Source of the DNA: Pegoplata infirma
Lineage: Eukaryota; Arthropoda; Insecta; Diptera; Anthomyiidae
Length of the DNA stretch: 64,000 bases
Direction of reading: 5' to 3'
Assembly (NCBI GenBank): GCA_963921195.1
Contig: OY992537.1
Location: forward strand, 152,429,844-152,493,843
The notes beneath the pieces are model-generated. The model searched no databases. It saw nothing but the letters and a program-made list of their open reading frames with translations, and was not told the DNA's origin. The translations under genes and the position numbers were made by a program. Below are positions 34,386 to 46,073 of the stretch, in pieces; the first letter of the stretch is position 1; each line of letters starts with the position of its first letter.

Positions 34386-35585
34386 TAGAGTTGTCAATTA
34401 TTCGACTTTCAACTTTGTTCGAATAATTCAAATAATTGTTTTTCCTCGTTCGATCAAACGATTAAAGATCAAAATTTATTCGATTAATCGAAGAGAATAA
34501 CGAATAAAAAAATTATTTTAAAAAACATTTTTATTAACAAAAAAATAAACAATTCATATAAAAAATCTTTAAATAAGAAAGTTAAAATTTTTATTAACGA
34601 AAAAATGCATACAAAACTTAAAAATAAAATAGTTAAAAAAAACTTAAAAATTGAATAACTGAGATCTCTTTTAATTAATGGATGTCGATTTTAATACTTG
34701 TTGAGAAATAATTCAAATACAAATTATTATTTGAAATATTCAGACAAAATATATCATAAATGATTTTAATTTTTGTCAAATAAGACAATTTAAGTTGTTC
34801 TTAAGAAATAATCTTTTAAAAATAAAAGTTGACTTAATTTTTTTGCTTTCAAACGATTTTTGGTTTTGTTTTTATTAAATTAGATTTTGAAAACATTCTT
34901 TCGCTAATTGTTGAAGTAGGTGAAATAGTAAGAAGAGCATAAAAAAGTTTATCTATTTTTTTCTGTTCTTTTTTCAGATTTTTCCAAATATACCATATCG
35001 TCTCATATATCGCTAAAGTCCTTTTTATTTTCTGAATTTTTATTACTTTGAATTGAATTATTTAACTCGCAAAAAAGATTATTATTTTCATTACTAATAA
35101 CTTCCTCTATTTCAATACTTTTATCTGAATTATTGTGATTACTTTCAACATAAAATAATCTGGAATATAATTTATTTGCATACTCTTTTGTTTCGCTTTT
35201 TGGAGAATATTTTAAGAAACTTTCATTGCTCGGAAAATTTCCAGAATTTAGAAAAATTATTAACGTATTTAACACTTTTATACGTCTCTCATTATTTCTT
35301 ATTTTAATACGTTTTAGTAAGTCTGATGCAAAAGAATAATTAATTTTTTCTAAATTATTTATTAAAAACTTACATTTTGTATAAAATCTTTCAAAATTTA
35401 TGAGAATAAATCAAATTCTAAGCATTTATTTAATTTTTTCTTTAAAAAAAAAATTGTTCGATTAATCGACATTAATTAATCGATTTATTCGTTATTCGAA
35501 AATCGTCATTTTTGAATTATTCGAACAAGAGTTGGGTTTTGTTTGATCGATTAATCGAATAATTCTTAATCGACTGACAACTCTA
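34386..35585. mobile_element. hAT element with transposase remnant (TAGAGTTGTC)
   Basis: Ends TAGAGTTGTCAATTATTCGA and GACTGACAACTCTA, perfect 8-bp duplication ATATTGAC (34378-34385, 35586-35593). The uninterrupted relative at about 39861 reads GATACTGACCCTAAC. Both subterminal regions carry ATTCGAATAATT/TAATCGATTAAT words. It holds a broken transposase on the minus strand. Confidence 0.87.
34850..35395 (-). pseudogene. hAT transposase C-terminal remnant
   Basis: The minus strand reads CKFLINNLEKINYSFASDLL, KRIKIRNNERRIKVLNTLII, then about 85 more residues to SENKKDFSDI-stop (35003). Further on, in another frame, comes LLTISPTSTISERMFSKSNL (about 34855-34940). The last stretch is the hAT dimerisation signature (IPATS-x-SER-x-FS). 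The N-terminal BED finger and most of the RNase H-like core are absent. At least one stop or frameshift separates the pieces, so it is dead. Confidence 0.75.
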
Positions 35586-37383
35586 ATATTGACCCTAACT
35601 TACCATAGATACATTCACTTGTGGGTAAAAATATGTCTAATAAAAATTTAGGTTGATCGGACATGGGTAAGGCGTGCCGCATCGGCCTTGAATTTTAAAA
35701 AACGGATTACATGGAAAAATATGATTTTTTCTGTTTTCTCAACTTTTTTGGTATTTTAAGTTAAACTTGAATTCAGGTGGTTAAAGGATTTTGATTTGGA
35801 GTAAAATGCCTCTCTAATGAAGTACTAAGAACTAAAATCGGTTGAAAATAAGCCAAGTTATTAAAACTTCCCCAGGCATCTAACGTGTGGCAGACCACTT
35901 GAATTCATTTTTTATTCTTCAAATTCAAATGTAATTAGATGACAATTTTTTCTTGGAAACCGATTGTAGCCATTAAAATTTTAACGATGGTCGTTTAAAA
36001 TAAAGTACTTTCACAAATTTGTATACAACATTTGAAAAATCGAAACTTCAAAGTCAGCTTTGGGCTCTTCTGTAATGTAATTACCCATATAAATTCCAAA
36101 TGTAATTGGTTTATGAAAACTACATATCTTACTCTATAAAATAATGGTGACCGACTATTTCAATCTCCGTCCAAATTTTAACGAGGGTCGTTTTAAATGA
36201 AGTCTTCACATAAATTTTTACTTTAACCGCCAAAAGCACCACGATGTCTTAGACTTAGGCTAAAAATTTGTAGGAAGGAAATGTTTGTTTTCTTATTCTG
36301 CAAAATAAAACTTATAAAGCATTTTTTGGAAAACGGATATTTTAAGAGTTATGGCACTTAAAAGCTTTGTAGTGATTTTAGGTCACTTTTAGGGTCAAAA
36401 GTTTAAATCGACTGGCCTGTATGCAACCGAGAGATCCAGTTCTTGCACAGATATTATTTTTTATGGCCAATCTATCAGAAACTGCCGGTGGAGCGAACAA
36501 AAAAATACTTTTGCAAATTTGGGTGGTCTAATACACATATGCACACATCTGCACATACTGGGACTTATAAAATTTTCAAAAAAAAAAAATTCCAAAAGCA
36601 TTTGAACTGAAGTTTTGAACTGAAATTTTGAACTGAAATTTTTTACTCCAAAACGCAAAAAAAAAATGGCAAAAAAAAACTTTAAAAATTTTACAAAAAA
36701 ATTTTCACATACATATGTACACATTTGTATACGATGTTTGAATTTTTCTCAGGACTTAGAAAATTATTCAAATTTTTTTTTTTCTAAAAACATTTAATTA
36801 TTTTTTTGTTACAAACCGAAAAAAAGTTGAAAAAAAAAAAAATTTGTGTCTGGAACTTTAAAAAAAAAATTTGGAACTTTGAAAATTAAAAAAAAAAATC
36901 GAAAGCATTTTAAAATCAAAAAAAAAAATATAAAAAGTTTTTTTCCGAACTTCAAAAAATAAGACAGAAAATTTTTCAAAAATTGTGAAATATTTTTTTT
37001 AAAACAATTTTTATGAAATTCTTTACTCCAAAATGAAAAACGAAATTAAAAAAATATATGTTACATATGTGACTATATATGTCCATACATTTACATATGC
37101 CGCCAATTTTCGCATTTGCTTCATATATGTAATACATCCCAGTAAAAACTTGGTAATAAGTCCCCAATACCGCCTGCATTCTTTGTAATGAAGACTCGTT
37201 ACCAGCTCGATTACTTCCTGTTCACAAATAATGAGTTACCGATAACCTCATACAGAACCGGTTACTTCTTATTAACAAATAATGAGTTACCAATAACCTC
37301 ATACAGGCCCGGTTACTTCTTGTTAACAAATAATGAGTTACCGATAACCTCATACAGAACCGGTTACTGGTAAATACGATTTA

Positions 37384-37510
37384 GGCTGGATTACTCAATG
37401 ATCCGTTATAAAATAACTCTCCGTTAAATTTAACTTTTTCATACAAATTTTGACATAAGGCTCCGTTAAATCTGCAGTTAGCAGCTAACTTTTCATTGAG
37501 TAATCCTCCC
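37384..37510. mobile_element. PIF/Harbinger-like MITE (GGATTACTCAATGA)
   Basis: Ends GGCTGGATTACTCAATGA and TCATTGAGTAATCCTCCC with TTA on both sides (37381-37383, 37511-37513). A1 keeps the empty site CGATTTAAAATATTT. At 127 bp it is a short non-autonomous element. Confidence 0.82.
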
Positions 37511-37632
37511 TTAAAATATTTAATAAGTTGTCCAAATAATTTTTTTTTTATTGAAATTTAAAAAATGCTAAAGAAAATTTAGAAAGAACTTGCACATTTA
37601 GCTTAAACAAGATTAGCATTTCTCTACTCTGT

Positions 37633-37984
37633 CACTGGGTGTTCTCTAATTTTTAAAAACAGCAAATTTAAGTATAAAATTCATGTTTTCCTGGACCTAA
37701 CGCGTTCCCGAGATAGATAAAGATACGATGTTATTAGTTTTGTATATTTTTGAATAATATGCAGCCCAAATTCTATTTTATTGTCATTTTGTTACCTCAC
37801 CACATCGACAATTAACAAAAAGCATTATTTCGCAAATAAATGGAACACAAAAACGAATTTTGGCTGCGTGTTAGTAAAAAATAATAAAACTGAACTTTGT
37901 CTATCACGGGAACGTGTTACATCCAGAAAAACATATATTATATACATAATTTTGATATTTTAAATAAGTAGAGAACACCCAGTG
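37633..37984. mobile_element. CACTGGGTGTTCTC element
   Basis: Ends CACTGGGTGTTCTCTA and TAGAGAACACCCAGTG; the inverted match extends outward to TGTCACTGGG. Absent from A1. The duplication could not be read because the flanks differ, so the superfamily is open. A 60-codon ORF inside is not convincing. Confidence 0.6.
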
Positions 37985-38325
37985 ACAACTTCACGGACCG
38001 TCACTGGTAGAGAAATATTTAATTCAGGAATTCTGATTAAAATTGGGAACAGGCAAATTAAAGTTCAGAAAACCAAATTGATATTTTAAAACCTGGATCT
38101 AGCTGATACTTGATAATGATTTATGAGCCTTAATTAGTCTTTACATAACTTCTATTGAAGTTTTCTGGATTTTAATTTGCTTTTCCTAAATTGTAATTGT
38201 TTTTCTAGAAATTTTGGGGCGTTTTCCAAATTTTAATTTAACTTATTTGTTTGCCTTGTTGTTTAAAGTATGTTAAAACTGGTTAAAAGGTAAAAAACCA
38301 TCACAGACAGTATTTCCCTTAAAAA

Positions 38326-38378
38326 CATGAAGTGAACATTTTACTTTTGACGCAATTCCTTTCTGAGGGAAGACGGCC
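38326..38378 (-). pseudogene. RpL26: RpL26 remnant in A2
   Basis: Reverse complement translates as SSLRKELRQK-stop-NVHFM, the same start and the same premature stop as the A1 copy, then jumps to element sequence. The rest of the captured piece has been deleted. Shared flanks on both sides show that the capture predates both insertions. Confidence 0.75.
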
Positions 38379-40038
38379 AATTTTTTGGGACTAATGTATG
38401 CTGTTATTTAGTAGCATTTTTGTAATGATAAGGTAACGAGTTATTTTTGGGCTACTGGTAGCTACTTATTTTTAGGACTAATGTATGCTGTTATTTGGTA
38501 GCATTTTTGTAAGGAGTGGGTAACTAGTTATTTTTGGGCTACTAGTAGCTCATTATTTGTGGTACTAATGTATGTAGTTTTTCAGTAGCATTCTCGTAAG
38601 CGAGTGGGTATGCGGTCATTACTCCAATGACATCGCCGTGTTAAAATAATGAGTGTTTCACCAACCTAGTAAGTAGCTACCACCATCTATTTTAAGGCGA
38701 AAACCTCATTACTCGGTAATAGAAGTTTTTACTGGGATATGGGCGAGCATATATGAATAATATATGAATAACATCTGACATTTTTCACCGGGATATTCAT
38801 AAAAAAATATTATTCATATCTGTGACATCTTGATCGTGTATCGAAAAACATCAAAAATGCATTTTTTACCCTTTTTTAGATCACGATAAAGATGTCACAG
38901 ATAGGAATAATATTTTTTTATGAAAATATATCATTAAAAGCAACAATTCAACTAAAACGGTTGCTTGTCAAAACAAAAAAAAAAAATATTTTTTAAAAAA
39001 TTTTTACTGTAGGACCCGAAAAGCTCTAAATTTTTTTTTTCGAACAATTTTTTAGAACTGAAAGCCTTATCCCACCAAAATAAATTTTTTTGTCGTGAAT
39101 AAGCTAACCAAGTAATATTATAATTAATAACAAAAAAAATTAAAATCAAAAAAAAATTTTTTTGCTTTGTATGGAAAAATGATTTTTTAGGCCCCGCTCT
39201 TTACGGCCCCGTCGCGTAGGGAAGGCGTGGTCGTAGGGGCGTAAAATTTTTCCTGAGTTATTTTTTAGTCAAAAGGAAAAAAATGAGGGGGTACCGTCTC
39301 AACATTTCCAACATTTCCAAAATAAGGGACACTCTAATGTGCATGTATGCCATATATTTACATATGGGTTCACTTTACGTATATGGACGTATATGATTCA
39401 TACATAATTATGTATGACCACACATATGTTCATATATGTACATATGTGCGCATATATGGTTCATATATGGTCATATATCTTCATATATGAAGCCATATAT
39501 CCTCGTACATGTTTCCATATACGAACATTTTTCACCGGGATCTTAAAAAAAGTTGGACAACGTTTTGTTGGTATTTAAATGTAGTTTTAGAAAAAAATAT
39601 TAAAAAAATAATTCGAAGTAATTATCACTTATTTTTTAACGTTTAAAAATTAAAATCGACTTTATGAAAATGTCCGAAACCTTCGATTTTTTTTAAAAAC
39701 GTCTAAAAGTTCTACTCTAAATTACGCAACTTTTAAGCCATAATTCGAGATGTGATCGGAACTTGTTCTATTTTTCTTTTAAATTTTGAAAATTGTACCT
39801 TGTATTTTTTGACTCTGATTTATTTTGTATGGTGCTCCAAAAAAAAAAAAAAATGGTAGATACTGACCCTAACTTACCCTAGATATATTAATTTCGAGGT
39901 CAAAACACGCCTCACAAAAATAAAGAACGATCGGACATGGGTAAGGCGTTCCGCATGGGCCTTGAAGTTTAGAAAACGGATTACAAGAAAAATATGATTT
40001 TTTTTCTGTTTTCTCAATTTTTTTGGTATTTTAAGTTA

Positions 40039-41790
40039 CCCGACTAAAAATAAATATACAGGTCCATATATAATTTGAAATTGAGCCATATATAATTTAA
40101 TATGGCCCAACACGTATTTGGATAAAATAAGATGATGAAATTGGTGGATCAAAATAGCTCAAAATTTGTTATCCCGAGTAAAAATAATTTAATATGATCT
40201 TATATACTTTTATATAGTCATATTATTTCATATATGATCATGTGTGGCACTATGTATTGCGAGATAAATTTATATAATAAATTTTTATGTGCGATTTTTT
40301 TAAGATATCGCCATACATAACTATATCTTGTAACAAACATCTGGTCCCATGTATCATTCCAAATGTCTTAAGTGTTTTATATAAAATATTATATGCCTCC
40401 ATTATTTTTTAATTTTTCAAAGTTTTTTTCAAGAACATATTCTTATCGCGAATATTTTCAAAGTGTTTTATATAAATTTTCATGTGACTCCATATTTTAT
40501 ATTTTTCCAAGCACAACTTTTTATCACGAATATTTTCTAAGTGTTTTATATAAAATTTTATATGACTCCATCTTTTAAATTTTTTCTAAGTTTTTTTCAA
40601 GGAAATTTTTTTTTCGCAAATATTTTCTAAGTGTTTTATATAAAATTTTATATGACTGCATTTTTGAAAATTTTTCTAAGTTTTTCCAAGGGCAAATTTT
40701 TTATAAGAATATTTTCTAAGTGTTTTATATAAAATTTAACATGACTCCATGTTTTGAAAATTTTTCTAAGTTTTTTGAAAATTTTGAAAAGTTGAAATTT
40801 TAATTTTTCAACTTTTTATTAAAAACTAAAAAAACATCCGATTTATAAAATTGTATAAATTTTAATATAATTGGATATAATTTTATATCATTGGATTAGA
40901 CCAAAACTCGTATCAAAGTCGATATAAAGTTATATAAACTGATATTATTAGATAATATTCGATCAAATCTTATGAAACCATTTTTCGTATAAAATTATAT
41001 CAAAATAGACACGAACTCATATAAAATTATATATTGCGTCATATAATTTTTTTTACGCGGGATATTAGATTAAATATGATCGTTTTTGATCCGAATATTG
41101 GTTTGTAGAATTTTGCATAAAATATTTTTTTTTATCTCATAATTTTCAAATTTATCGCAAGTTTTTTCGGGAAATGCAAAAAAATTGCAAAAAAAAAAAT
41201 TGTGTCCGGGACTTAGAAATTCAAAAAAAAAAAAAAAAAATCGAAATTTAAAAAAAAAAATTCTTAAAACTTTGTTAATAAATTTTTACATCAAAACGGA
41301 AAACATGTACCAAAAATATTTTTTATCCAGGACTTAGAAAATTCTACAAAGCTTTTTCAGGACTTAATCATTTTTATTGAAATTCTTAACTCCAAAACGC
41401 AAAAATTATTCGTGTCTAGAAATTTTAAAAAATTTTCCCGGGACTTAGAAAACTTTTTTCCCCCGTTTCGGCACCATATATACATGTATATCTCATCTTG
41501 TATGAGGTCAGACATGGAGTTGTATATCATATATTTATTTATCTAATCTTGTATGAGGTCATTCATGGAGTCATATAAAATATTATATGCAATATCTAAT
41601 TTAATAAAGCTTTATATATTGTATGTGGAGCAACACATGATTCGATATCATTTTATATGGCACCATATTAAATTTTGGGTGTAAAACTTAATACAAGATA
41701 CATTTACATATAATTATGTAAAGTACTGTGTATGGCCATATATAAATATATTAAATAATATACTACTATATCTAAACTTTTTTAGTCGGG
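40039..41790. mobile_element. CCCGACTAAAAATA element
   Basis: Ends CCCGACTAAAAATAAATATA and AAACTTTTTTAGTCGGG, flanked by TA (40037-40038, 41791-41792). The paralog in FB3 (about 35760) runs through uninterrupted as TTTTAAGTTAAACTTG. Contains the 40173-41061 element. Confidence 0.78.
40173..41061. mobile_element. CCCGAGTAAAA element, AAGTGTTTTATATAAA type
   Basis: Ends CCCGAGTAAAAATAATTTAA and TTTTTTTTACGCGGG, flanked by AT. Carries about five 90-100-bp repeats with AAGTGTTTTATATAAAATTT and TTTCTAAGTTTTT. Close relatives are 60018-60960 and the remains at 53068-55633. Confidence 0.75.
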
Positions 41791-42505
41791 TAAGTTTAAA
41801 GTGGTTACAGAATTATAATACGGAGTAAAATGCCTCTCTAATAAGGTACAAAAAACTAAAATCGGGTGAAAATCAGCCAAGTTATTACAACTTCCCCAGG
41901 CATCTAACGTATGGCAGACCACTTGATTAAGCAATACAGTCCGATTTTTGAAATTCATTGAAATTTTCTACTGTAATAACATTTTTTTATTCTTCAAGTT
42001 CAAATTTAATTAGATTAACATGTTTTAAATTAATGCTAAAAATGCCTGCATTTTCAACACACTTTTGAAATCTCTATTTCCCGAGTAAAAAAAAATAATC
42101 TGGTCCTTTATGTAATTACATCTTAATTAATCTGGTAGCAGCTCTTAATTGATCTAATCTGATCTCAAAATTGGCTGTATCAGAAATTATCTAAAATTGT
42201 CTAATAATATCATATATGATATTGTTAGATTTAAATAGATCCGAATTTTGGTCTAATGTGGATTTGTAAAATTTTATCAAATTATATTAAAAATTATATA
42301 ATCTGATATTTCATATAATTTTTTTTTTTAAATTTTGACCATAAATTTTAAAAAATAAAACAAGTATTTTTATGTAGTTATTGAATTCATTTAGTTTTTT
42401 TTTTGTTATATTAGAATTAGCAACAATCTTCCAAGTTTTGTTTTTTTTTAATCATTTTAATTTGGTAAAAATCTAAATTAATTTTTGTTATAATTTTTAT
42501 TATTT

Positions 42506-42759
42506 CGTCGGTGCGCCAACCAGAACCGCTATGTGTATTTAAAATTTTTTGGAAGAGACTTTAATAACAGCTAAATTTAGTACTTTTGCGCTTTTTTTAA
42601 AATTCAAATTAATGTAAAAAGAAAATTTTCAATATTATTTAAATATTTATGAAAGAAATATTGTTTTAAAGCACCGCGAAAGGTGAAAATAAAGCTGATT
42701 TGCAAGCCTCTTCAAAAAATTTTGAAAAACACATAGCGGTTCTGGTTGGCGCTCCGACG
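42506..42759. mobile_element. MITE CGTCGGTGCGCCAACC
   Basis: Ends CGTCGGTGCGCCAACCAGAA and complement GGTTGGCGCTCCGACG, inverted match of about 30 bp including CCGCTATGTGT. Flanked by ATTT on both sides. GC-rich ends stand out from the surroundings. Superfamily unknown. Confidence 0.7.
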
Positions 42760-42796
42760 ATTTGTTTTTCTTTTTAACAATTTTTTTTTTTTATAA

Positions 42797-43832
42797 CCCG
42801 GGTGAAAATGGACATGTATGTTCATATATGCTCATACATGATTACATGTATGATAGTATATGAACAATATATGGAAATAAATGTCATATATGGGAGCATA
42901 TATGAACATACACAAGTAATGTAATATTCCATATATGTAAATGTATGCAACTATGTGTGGATGGGTACATGTCACACACCTTCATATATGCAATGCATCT
43001 GCATAACATACATGTCTTAAAAACATTTTTTTTTTAAAGGTTGGGTTCGGCAGAACTTTGCAAAAGTGGACGAAGTTCATGTATGGGTTCAGTCTGAAAA
43101 AGTCTTTCGGTCGGACAATATTGATCATACATCATCAAAATTGATTATAATTGTTGTATTCTATAGACGAATATGAACGGCACTAACGTAACCAAATTTA
43201 GAAGAAAATGCAAACACTCTAACGGTATTACTGTCAGAGCACAAACGTAACCAAATTTAGAAGAAAAAGCGAACACTCTGACGGTATTACTGTCAAAGCT
43301 GCGAAGGATTTCATTCCTTAATTAGATTTGATGGACCTCAGAGTCTACGTATGTTGACGTAAAACGTCAGCAGCCACTTACAACCTAGATTTGGTGTTCT
43401 GAATTAAACTTTAATAATTGCGTTCCCCAATCACAATTTATCGAATGATTTTACATTTGATTTTAAAATATAGAATGCATTCGATTTCTTTTCCATTCGA
43501 CTTTGAAATTGAATGCGTAAGTTTATTTAAATTCGATTTCTAAAAGTCTCATGAATAATAAATGAATGCATTCAATTTTTAAAATTCTCATAAATTCTCA
43601 TAAAAAATTAGTGTCATAAATTAATACAAATTATTTATATTTGAAAAGTTTCAATTAATAGCTATTATATAGACGTTTTATGGAAAAAAACTACAAAAAA
43701 AAATAACATACAAATTCATGTATGACAATGTATGATCATTAATGTACATGTACCCTCAAATTACGGATATGCACTTGTATGGACATCCATATATGCATCA
43801 TATATGAACATACATGGTCATTTTCACCCGGG
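42797..43832. mobile_element. CCCGGGTGAAAATGG element
   Basis: Ends CCCGGGTGAAAATGGACATG and GGTCATTTTCACCCGGG, flanked by AA. Body of CATATATG words at both sides. The centre holds a direct duplication of about 60 bp (about 43181-43245 and 43243-43305, AACGTAACCAAATTTAGAAG) and a 34-bp block (43353-43386) identical to the complement of 8198-8231. Confidence 0.7.
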
Positions 43833-44993
43833 AATATATAATTTTTTAAAATTACATAAAATAATATCAAAATTAACTTAGAAAATTTTTGCTGTTTTTG
43901 CTGTAATATAATAATATATTATTTAACATGGTACCATATACATATATTTATATGTGGAGTTGTATTTAATTTGTCCAATCTTGTATATTTATATATGGCA
44001 TATATAATAATATATGTGACCACATATAATAATATATAACATTATCTGACACAATATTGGAAATTATTGAAATATTTTTTCCAATACATAATTTTATCTA
44101 GAAACATGTAGTGTCAGATATAAACATATACAAATCTATATTCCTATACAATATTGTATATGACTATATCATTTCTTTTTTACTCGGGAATTTATATATA
44201 TTTTTTTTTTACTGATTTTAGGTGCTTTGAGAATCATATATAATTATACAAGCTCTCTTGTATACTGTATAGAGTTTATATATAGAGTTTAAAAACAAAT
44301 TTTATTTATATGGTACCTTACAAAACTATATACGGTATCTCATAAGCCATTTATAATTATATCTTTGATAATATTAAAAAAATAAATGTTTGATGCCATG
44401 TATAGTTTTATATAACTGTATATAGAGTTATATGTGCGACCATATATAATTATATTTGAAAATTTTTTTTTTCGTTTTTTAAGATGGAACCATATATAGT
44501 TTTAAATGTTTTCTTGTAAGTCATATATAATTTTAAATGGTTTCTTGTAAGTCATATATAATTATATATATAATGATATTGGATTTTTTTTAAATATGCT
44601 CGTATACGTTATTTGATATTAAGTCACATATAAATATGTATGCAATCAGATTAAGTTATATGTGTCACATATGATTATGTCTCCCACATGTATTTATATA
44701 TTAATATGGTTATCATTAGATGTAATTTTATATAACTCCATTTAAAAAATTTGGAAAAACTCAATGCGAGATATAATTATGTACTTTGTTTGATATGAAA
44801 ACATATTATTTCATATGGCTATATATACATACATCAAATAATGTAAAATTATATGTATTCATTTTTACTCGGGATCTGATATCTTGATTTTATAAAAAAA
44901 TTATTGGATACATTTTTATCCAAAAAATGTTTCTGTTTTTAGATTTATTTTCAGATATAATAATGTCAAACTGAAAATAAATAAAAAAAAAAC

Positions 44994-45070
44994 TTCGAAC
45001 GGACGGGGATTAGAACCACAAGTCTTCCGTTTTGTAATCGCAATCTCTACCCTCTAGACCAGCGGACGTT
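44994..45070 (-). other. tRNA-like segment in CCCGAG element, copy 1
   Basis: On the minus strand an A-box-like TGGTCTAGAGGGTAGAG, an anticodon-like loop ATTACAA and a B box GGTTCTAATCC (one base off GGTTCGAATCC) lie at tRNA spacing, followed by a T-run. Acceptor strands do not pair. Found again at 46074-46150. Confidence 0.5.
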
Positions 45071-46073
45071 GTTAGCAAATAACAACTTTAAAAGACTTAG
45101 TTTTAAATAAATTGATCGTATCTTATTATATCAAATTGATCTAACATATAGTAATATATGATTATATCCAATTAAATATGTTATTCACTTGTACACAATT
45201 TTCAAAAAGACTTACAAGGGAAGTATCTCAACCCTTATGAACCGATTTGCATGAAACGTAAAATATATATAAAAGAGACAATTCTAAGGTTGGGGTGTCT
45301 CGGCTTATCGGCCATATCGGGGATTTAGGGGTTCAAAACATGGGTCAAAAAATGGCAAAAAAATCGTTTTTTGGATTTTTCAGCCATTTCTTTCTAAGAA
45401 ACTATATGATGTTTACATATGAGAAGAAAGGTTTTTTTAATGCCTATCCAACGGTGGCATAATCTTGTAAAAGTTTGGTTTCGTTAAATACTTTTTTCAT
45501 GAAAATGTGAAAATTTTGGGGGTATTTATATGAAGGCATAGAGCTACGATGTCCATATGAATACCCGAGTAAAAAAAAATTGTATGGTAAAACATGTTAT
45601 CTTATAAAATTATATATAATTTATTGGATCTGATTTTGCTAAATTTCATCCGAAAATTGGCCGCGCCAAAGTTATCTCATAACATCATATAATATGTGAA
45701 GTTACAGTTTAATATTTGATTGTATGTGATTTCATCCGGAAATTGGCCGCGCCAAAGTTATCCCAAATTATCTATTATCATGATTTTGTATTAAATATGA
45801 TATAATATGATGTAATTTCATCCGGAAATAGGCCGCGCCCAAGTTATCTTAAAATATCCAATATCATGATTTTATATTAAATTGGATATTATATAATGTA
45901 ATTTCATCCGAAATTTGGCCGCGCCAATGTTATCTTATAATATCTGATATCTTGATTTTATAAAAAAATTATTGGATACATTTTTATCCAAAAAAATTTT
46001 TCTGTTTTTAGATTTATTTTTAGATATAATAATGTCAAACTGAAAATAAATAAAAAAAAAAAAAAAAAAAAAC

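Larger units (their letters stand above)
31100..36530. mobile_element. hAT foldback FB3 (TAGACCACCC)
   Basis: Ends TAGACCACCCAAAAAATG and GGGTGGTCTA, perfect 8-bp duplication ATACACAT (31092-31099, 36531-36538; a second left end with the same flank is at 28752 from the tandem duplication). Arms of roughly 850 bp share TTGGACGGAGATTGAAATAG. The centre was hit by a CACAGTG element (31981) and a hAT element (34386). A diverged copy of its interior at 39540-42079 supplies empty sites for both. Confidence 0.83.
37138..38736 (-). mobile_element. CCCAGTAAAAAC element A2 (opposite orientation)
   Basis: Ends CCCAGTAAAAACTTGGTAAT and GAAGTTTTTACTGGG, flanked by AT. Reverse complement of A1 over its length, including the three 57-bp repeats (37196-37367) and the GATGGTGGTAGCTA-type end. 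It lacks most of the RpL26 piece and the CACAGTG insertion, but has two insertions of its own. It sits 11 bp from the position A1 occupies in the paralogous host. Confidence 0.8.
28604..38792. mobile_element. CCCGGTGAAAAATG element, copy 2
   Basis: Left end at 28604 (duplicate at 30952) and right end ACATTTTTCACCGGG at 38792, both flanked by AT. It interrupts an FB4-family copy whose uninterrupted relative (about 16190) gives an empty-site comparison. It is colinear with 8098-15711 and holds its own hAT foldback FB3 and CCCAGTAAAAAC element A2. Confidence 0.75.
28424..39336. mobile_element. Split hAT foldback, FB4 family copy 2
   Basis: 28424-28601 equals the inner left arm of FB4 (CATACAAAGCAAAAAAATTT ... 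TTTTAATGATAT), and 38795-39336 equals its right half, ending GGGACACTCTA with the ATGTGCAT flank. The outer left arm is missing. The two pieces were separated by insertion of the 28604-38792 element, with an AT duplication. Confidence 0.75.
28344..39539. mobile_element. CCCGGTGAAAAATG element E0 (outer)
   Basis: Left end CCCGGTGAAAAATGTTCGTA at 28344 (duplicate at 30692) is complementary to the right end ATACGAACATTTTTCACCGGG at 39539. Their arms share TATACGAGGATATATG and ATGAAGATATATGAC words, a strong pairing. Flanks do not match (TT / AT). It was interrupted by a split FB4-type element. Confidence 0.6.
39540..42079. other. Diverged FB3-interior copy with nested CCC elements
   Basis: 39540-40038 and 41791-42079 match FB3's interior (GTTGGTATTTAAATGTAGTT, CGGACATGGGTAAGGCGT, CCCCAGGCATCTAACGT) without FB3's two insertions. 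It is therefore the reference for their empty sites. Between lie the elements at 40039 and 40173. No gene. Confidence 0.65.
42080..44188. mobile_element. CCCGAGTAAAA element with two insertions
   Basis: Left end CCCGAGTAAAAAAAAATAAT and a possible right end CTTTTTTACTCGGG at 44188. Flanks do not match (TT / AA), so the pairing is uncertain. Encloses the elements at 42506 and 42797. Confidence 0.4.
22132..44873. mobile_element. CCCGAGTAAAA foldback C0, enclosing 22 kb of insertions
   Basis: Left end CCCGAGTAAAAATTAATACA at 22132. Its arm, read across the insertions (ATTATTTGATGTATGTATAG, CCATATGAAATAATATG, GACTTAATATCAAATAACG), is matched in reverse complement by 44580-44873, which ends ATTTTTACTCGGG. 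This pairs the two termini as arms of one palindromic element that later absorbed everything between. The flank match is imperfect (ATT / ATC), so the pairing is an inference from the arms. Confidence 0.5.

Noticed and set aside
28752..36530. Reading FB3 as a 7.8-kb element from the first left end
   Set aside because: The extra 2.35 kb is a later tandem duplication; the left end at 31100 with its own ATACACAT flank gives the simpler 5.4-kb element.
44994..45070. Possible tRNA-Val gene (anticodon-like TAC)
   Set aside because: The A and B boxes are fair, but the acceptor strands cannot pair and the B box deviates; it is duplicated as part of a transposon.
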